A stretch of 64,000 nt of DNA from Steromphala cineraria (taxonomy: Eukaryota; Mollusca; Gastropoda; Trochida; Trochidae): assembly GCA_916613615.1 (NCBI GenBank), contig OU744730.1, forward strand, positions 27,836,882 through 27,900,881. The letters run 5' to 3'. Both the position numbers and the translations under genes were made by a program. Under the pieces are notes generated by a model, which was not told where the DNA came from, searched no databases, and saw only the letters and a program-made list of their open reading frames with translations. The stretch's first letter is position 1, and each line of letters starts with the position of its first letter. Positions 62,323 through 64,000 of the stretch are shown here, in pieces.

Positions 62323-62755
62323 ACGTTATATAAAAACAAATGAGCAATTTGCTTTTGGTCTAGATAATACACGTTTGTTCATATTTCTCTATGCATACGT
62401 AGAAGTTTAATTTCTTTAGCAAAAGAGCAAAAGATTTGGAATGGTCAAAACATTTGATAGATATTTTATATATGTAATAGCAGTGAATTCCAATGAACAT
62501 GTATTGTACAGAAGCTATAAAAATGTTATGATGGTATGGTAACAAGGGAAATAAAAAGTCAATGCATGACAAGCACGCTGTGATTATAACGCAGTAACTT
62601 AGACAGTTCATAATCAATGGACAGAATTTATATGTTACCTATTGGCAACGAACTTGAGTTAGAGCAGCAAAATTGGGAAATGGGGTTAGAAACTCAAAGT
62701 CATTTTTGACTGTGAAGGGCCTAGTACACAGCATTTTTGATCTGTATAATAAAGT
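62323..62755 (+). pseudogene. Decayed type B propeller exon, unit 2
   Basis: Copy of the relic at 39265 but missing its first 200 or so bases. The remaining blocks (AFGLDNTRLFIF, AVNSNEHVLYRSYK) hold stops and frameshifts. Confidence 0.7.
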
Positions 62756-63981
62756 GACAGAAGCATTTGAGACAGAACAATATGGTTAAGCTTTATACGC
62801 AGATGTCTATTGAGTCTTTAACTGTAGTGTTTCTTGGAATTAAAGTAGTATGTTTCCAATGTAAGAATTGGATTGTGATCATGCCCATCAAAAACTAAAC
62901 AGTAGAATCTTTGAAAACATTTTTGACAGAATCAGAAGCGTTTACCCTTAGAAAGGTGAAGATCTTAGACTCGTTGGTGTAATATATCTTTATAAAAAGT
63001 ACTTGACAACATAATGTTTTTTAGAAAAAAACTTTTACTGAGAAACGGATTCAACAAATTATTTTACTCATTGAAAAGCAAAAATCCCATTACTAATTTG
63101 ATTTTGAATATGACATGATATAAGTGATTCTGTACTTGCCTATGATTAGTGCATGTATGTGGTAATGAAAAATAAATAAAAAGATAAATAAATGCTGCCT
63201 AGTTTTCTTGTAAAATAAATGTGTGCTTTCCTTGATATAGATGTGGAATTGGAGCATCCAAAATGTTACCATCAATGACATCTTTAACATGGATTATCTT
63301 AAAATCATGTTTCAATAAGAATTATATTTAAATAAGAATGTCCTTCGGTTAAGGTTCGAAACCTCCTTTTCATGGTATAAATTTTTTCTATAAAAAAGTC
63401 GTTAACACAAGACTCATGTACATGTTTTAACTGCCATGACCAAGGTTTTGTTTCTGATGAAACTGCGATTCATTGCAGCACTTCAGATGTATATTTTTAA
63501 TTTTACAATTCAAAGGTGATTATAACATAGTCACGAAGAAAGAAGAAGACATAGTCATTAGCATCCCCATTAATTGGATATTTCTTTAAAAGGATTTTGA
63601 TTAAAGCACAATTTGGGTAAAATTTGTAAATATTTGAAAACGTTATAGAAAGTCAATAATTAAATAATTGAAAATTTATTAAGTCAAAGTGAAAATGAAA
63701 ATACCCAAACTTAATTTTTTTATATTTCAATATGAGACAGAAACGTGATTTGTCTTAATCTCCTTAAAAATAAGTTTGATCAATTATTTAAAATTAAAAG
63801 TTGAGTAAAAATAAATGAACATCTATTTCACAACATTCAAATTTATTTTACTAGCAATGAGACTTAACTTTCAGCAGCCTTAGAGTCTACTACATGAAGA
63901 AATGCATTATATAAAGTTAACCATAAAAAGTCATGAAGTTTGTTTAATATTCGAACATTATTTCACTACATTAGTAGTAAA
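62756..63981. other. AT-rich intergenic DNA, unit 2
   Basis: Noncoding; copy of 39916-41126. No gene seen. Confidence 0.5.
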
Positions 63982-64000
63982 TTAGGGTATTGCACACATT
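63982..64000 (-). CDS. 3' tip of the orphan type A propeller exon, unit 2; cut by the window edge
   Basis: The last 19 bases read as MCAIP plus stop on the minus strand, matching the end of the unit 1 exon (MVAIP) but keeping the Cys typical of type A. The rest lies outside. Confidence 0.6.

Larger units (their letters stand above)
47939..64000. repeat. Segmental duplication unit 2, second part (matches 26951-41150)
   Basis: Same gene order as unit 1: type A gene, chimeric gene, relic type A N-terminal exons, type B relic, orphan type A exon. The window ends inside the last one. Confidence 0.88.

Overview
The window is AT-rich animal DNA, most likely from a bivalve mollusc. The evidence is short split exons with consensus GT-AG introns, AATAAA poly(A) signals, decayed Tc1 and mariner transposons, many short inverted-repeat elements, and a bivalve-like dispersed repeat near 10.0 kb. 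The species call is inference. I saw no prokaryotic operons, rRNA, CRISPR array or credible tRNA.

Almost all coding content belongs to one expanded family of secreted proteins that I cannot match to a named gene. A typical member has exon 1 (signal peptide plus a short Cys-rich module resembling half of a PAN/apple domain), a small exon 2 (61-76 nt where complete, phase 0 to 1) and a long last exon encoding a YWTD/LDL-receptor-class-B-like beta-propeller. There are two subtypes. Type A has C-x3-C-x5-C-x9-C-x-C and usually ends MCTIP. Type B has C-x3-C-x5-C-C-x10-C and ends near QICLIE. Intact type A genes lie at 3.4-5.4 kb (+), 29.8-28.4 kb (-) and 51.7-50.3 kb (-). Two further intact genes (34.5-32.7 and 56.5-54.6 kb, -) join type B N-terminal exons to a type A propeller exon, with broken type A N-terminal exons left upstream. 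Type B genes at 9.3-14.1 kb and 43.9-45.8 kb (+) carry reciprocal defects: a frameshift in one, no first exon in the other. Older relics lie at 2.6, 39.3, 41.1, 62.3 and 64.0 kb, and a partial gene lies at the left edge.

The layout is a tandem segmental duplication. Unit 1 is 11.2-15.9 kb plus 27.0 to about 41.1 kb or beyond. Unit 2 is 43.0-47.7 kb plus 47.9 kb to the window end. Unit 1 alone carries about 11 kb in its middle. This contains a Tc1 element (16.3-24.5 kb, 28-bp perfect terminal inverted repeats) whose transposase gene is split by a 6,955-bp insertion. That insertion has the form T-S-T-S-T: a 452-bp unit T with its own inverted ends, alternating with a 2.8-kb spacer S. Unit 2 alone carries a broken mariner (48.2-49.4 kb), a short dispersed repeat (49.7 kb) and a 598-bp insertion (61.3 kb).

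Coding differences between the two units are mostly amino-acid-changing (about 28 to 7 over the exons I compared by eye). That fits fast diversification, as in reproductive or immune proteins, but the function is unknown. The intervening DNA is AT-rich with no further gene I can support.
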